DNA of 64,000 bases. Source: Zhihengliuella flava (GTDB lineage: Bacteria; Actinomycetota; Actinomycetes; Actinomycetales; Micrococcaceae). Position 1 is the first letter of the stretch; each line of letters opens with the position of its first letter. The notes under the pieces are model-generated. The model worked only from the letters and a program-made list of their open reading frames with translations. It searched no databases and was not told the DNA's origin. The translations under genes and the position numbers were made by a program. The stretch lies in the NCBI RefSeq assembly GCF_015751895.1, contig NZ_JADOTZ010000001.1, positions 930,001 to 994,000 on the forward strand. Reading direction: 5' to 3'. Positions 62,642 through 64,000 of this stretch are shown here, piece after piece.

Positions 62642-63094
62642 ATGGTTATCCGGCTGATTGTCGCGGCGTCGATCATCGCGCTGTTCGTCATTATTTACGC
62701 GCTGGTGGAGTGCGTGCGCACCCGCCCTCACGAGGTGCGCAGCATCTCCAAGCCCGCCTGGATACTCTCCATCCTGCTCCTGCCGCTGATCGGCGCCGTG
62801 CTGTGGTTTGCCCTCGGCCGCCCGCGAGCTGGCGCCCAGCCGGATCCGTATTCCGCACCGGGTTCCTCCTCGCGCAGCTCGGCCCCGGATGACGACGCCG
62901 CGTTCCTGCGCCGCCTGCAAGCCGAGCGCGAGCACAAGGCCCGGGAAGCCGAACTGCGCCGCCGCGAGGATGAGCTGAACAAGCGGGAGAACGGTTCCCA
63001 GAAGCCCGGTGAGGCCTCCTCGGGGCCCTCAGATCCTGACCAAGAGGGTGACGACTCCGGCGCGGGCCCCAACCCTGAATCCAAGGATACCTAG
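62642..63094 (+). CDS. PLDc_N-type small membrane protein
   Basis: A 150-residue protein with an N-terminal signal-anchor (VIRLIVAASIIALFVIIYALVECV) and a second segment (PAWILSILLLPLIGAVLWFALGRPR). This is the PLDc_N two-helix signature seen at the N-terminus of cardiolipin synthases and in small stand-alone proteins. The C-terminal half is charged, with a helical repeat (AEREHKAREAELRRREDELNKRE) and a Ser/Gly-rich end. No catalytic domain is attached. Function unknown. Confidence 0.8.
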   Translation: MVIRLIVAASIIALFVIIYALVECVRTRPHEVRSISKPAWILSILLLPLIGAVLWFALGRPRAGAQPDPYSAPGSSSRSSAPDDDAAFLRRLQAEREHKAREAELRRREDELNKRENGSQKPGEASSGPSDPDQEGDDSGAGPNPESKDT

Positions 63095-63252
63095 GGGCAA
63101 TCCCTCCCAGCTCCAGCAGCGAGGGCCATGCGGCACTGGCTGAGGGCAGGCACACCGACCATTCGGCGCTGAGTGGTCCTTGTGGCACGCACAAGCCCCA
63201 CAGACGCGGAGTCGTCGGCACCGCACACGCTGATACCGTCCCCTCAAACACG

Positions 63253-63289
63253 GAGTCGGCCACCTCCGCCCCGCGGAAGTGGCCGACTC
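63253..63289. terminator. Hairpin downstream of ccsB
   Basis: GAGTCGGCCACCTCCGC (63253-63269) pairs with GCGGAAGTGGCCGACTC (63273-63289) with one mismatch. It is 19 bp past the ccsB stop on the minus strand. The rest of the gap 63095-63308 shows nothing recognisable. Confidence 0.72.
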
Positions 63290-63308
63290 GATGCCGTGCG
63301 TGACCTGG

Positions 63309-64000
63309 CTAGACGCCGGCGTAGGAGTGCAGGCCGTCGAAGTAGATGTTCACCACGGTGAAATTGAAGATCAGGCACGCGTAACCGACGATGCTCAACC
63401 ATGCCGAACGCACGCCCGTCCAGCCGCGCGTTGCGCGCGCGTGCAGGTAGCCCGCGTAGACCACCCAAATGACAAAGCTCCAGACTTCCTTGGGGTCCCA
63501 GCCCCAGTAGCGCCCCCATGCCTGCTCGGCCCAGATGGCGCCCGCCATCACCGTGAACGTCCACATCACGAAGGACACGGCGTTGATCCGGTACGCCAAA
63601 TTCTCCAGCGCCCCCGCGGACGGGACCAGGCGCAGCCACGGCATGACGTCCCGGCCTGTCTCCTTGAGCTTCGTCATGCGGCGGTGCTGCAACAGCTGCA
63701 GCACGTTGGCGACGAACGTGATGGTGAACAGGGAGGAGGCGAGGACGGCGATCGAGACGTGAATGATCAGCCAGTACGACTGCAGGGCCGGGACCAAGTG
63801 GCCCACGGGGGTCGGGAATCCAATCGTCGCCGCGCACAGCATGACGGTCACCAGCAGCGTGACAAACACGCCCATGAAACGCAGGTCCTTCTTGAGCAGC
63901 ACCAGCAAGTACACGAGGGCCACCAACAGCGCGCCGGTGGTCAAGAACTCGTACATATTGCCCCAGGGCACCCGGCCCGCGGCGAAGGCGCGGGTCAGGA
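63309..64000 (-). CDS. ccsB: c-type cytochrome biogenesis protein CcsB (partial)
   Basis: About 230 C-terminal residues of a heme-handling membrane protein. RVPWGNMYEF, the WGRYWGWDPKEVWSFVIWVVYAGYLHAR tryptophan-rich WWD-type motif, and conserved histidines (WLIIHVSIAVLA, DGLHSYAGV end) are visible, with about six hydrophobic segments. CcsB (ResC) forms the system II cytochrome c synthase with CcsA/ResB and exports heme to apocytochromes. The frame stays open to the window edge, so the true start lies outside. It sits near menaquinone genes, as expected for a respiratory gene block. Confidence 0.93.
   Translation of the reverse strand, partial: LTRAFAAGRVPWGNMYEFLTTGALLVALVYLLVLLKKDLRFMGVFVTLLVTVMLCAATIGFPTPVGHLVPALQSYWLIIHVSIAVLASSLFTITFVANVLQLLQHRRMTKLKETGRDVMPWLRLVPSAGALENLAYRINAVSFVMWTFTVMAGAIWAEQAWGRYWGWDPKEVWSFVIWVVYAGYLHARATRGWTGVRSAWLSIVGYACLIFNFTVVNIYFDGLHSYAGV

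Noticed and set aside
1-64000. CRISPR arrays, tRNA/rRNA genes, insertion sequences and prophage genes
   Set aside because: No regularly spaced repeats, cloverleaf-like sequences, transposase motifs or phage structural genes were noticed by reading; absence is by eye only.

Overview
The window reads as chromosome of a high-GC actinobacterium, most likely a member of the Micrococcales (Micrococcaceae-like). The basis is the GC-rich coding with many GTG starts, a DtxR/IdeR-type iron box, menaquinone genes (menB, menE, menA) beside a CcsB-type cytochrome c maturation gene, an HrpB helicase, a TetR-type (PaaR-like) phenylacetate regulator and a desferrioxamine-type siderophore operon. No rRNA, tRNA, insertion sequence, prophage or CRISPR array was seen. 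About 62 protein genes are supported; the first (XRE-cupin regulator) and last (ccsB) run off the window.

Layout. 1-4.8 kb: regulator fragment, short-chain dehydrogenase, small membrane protein, an unassigned two-part protein, an RNase H-like protein and an SRPBCC protein. 5-10.8 kb: a LacI-controlled operon (amino-acid-type ABC transporter, Gfo/Idh/MocA dehydrogenase, FAD amine oxidase) divergent from its regulator, with two tandem operators between them. 10.8-14.1 kb: hrpB and a TetR gene. 14.3-18.8 kb: branched-chain 2-oxoacid dehydrogenase E1alpha-E1beta-E2 with a divergent Lrp regulator. 18.8-21.2 kb: methyltransferase with a His-rich loop, sodA, flavin reductase. 21.3-26.3 kb: phenylacetyl-CoA epoxidase operon paaABCDE-paaG ending in soxR. 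26.5-28.8 kb: oligopeptidase B. 28.9-35 kb: a DUF3100 permease, two amidohydrolases, a GntR regulator and an ornithine-cyclodeaminase-like enzyme, tied together by a shared TTTGGTATACC-type operator. 35.1-38.3 kb: paaI-paaK-paaR and a membrane protein. 38.4-44.2 kb: a TPP enzyme, a BCCT transporter and paaZ. 44.3-45.9 kb: ABC-F ATPase. 46.2-51.5 kb: siderophore operon (decarboxylase, N-hydroxylase, and one fused acyltransferase-synthetase). 51.6-54.4 kb: two small genes, a tyrosine phosphatase and a Cds1-like PLP enzyme. 54.4-57.3 kb: paaH-paaF-paaJ. 57.5-59 kb: amino-acid permease. 59.1-62.2 kb: menB-menE-menA. 62.2-64 kb: small membrane proteins and ccsB.

How it works together. The phenylacetate pathway is complete from activation (PaaK) through epoxidation (PaaABCDE), isomerisation (PaaG), ring opening and aldehyde oxidation (PaaZ) to beta-oxidation (PaaF, PaaH, PaaJ), but it is split over four loci. 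These loci appear to be reunited by near-identical TetR-type operators at 26351, 35058, 44220 and 57383, which fit the PaaR-like regulator at 36961. A second, less familiar regulon is the 28.9-35 kb block: the same short palindrome sits in front of each of its four transcription units, so a permease, two amidohydrolases and an OCD-like enzyme probably handle one nitrogen-containing substrate that I cannot identify. That block is the best candidate here for an undescribed system.
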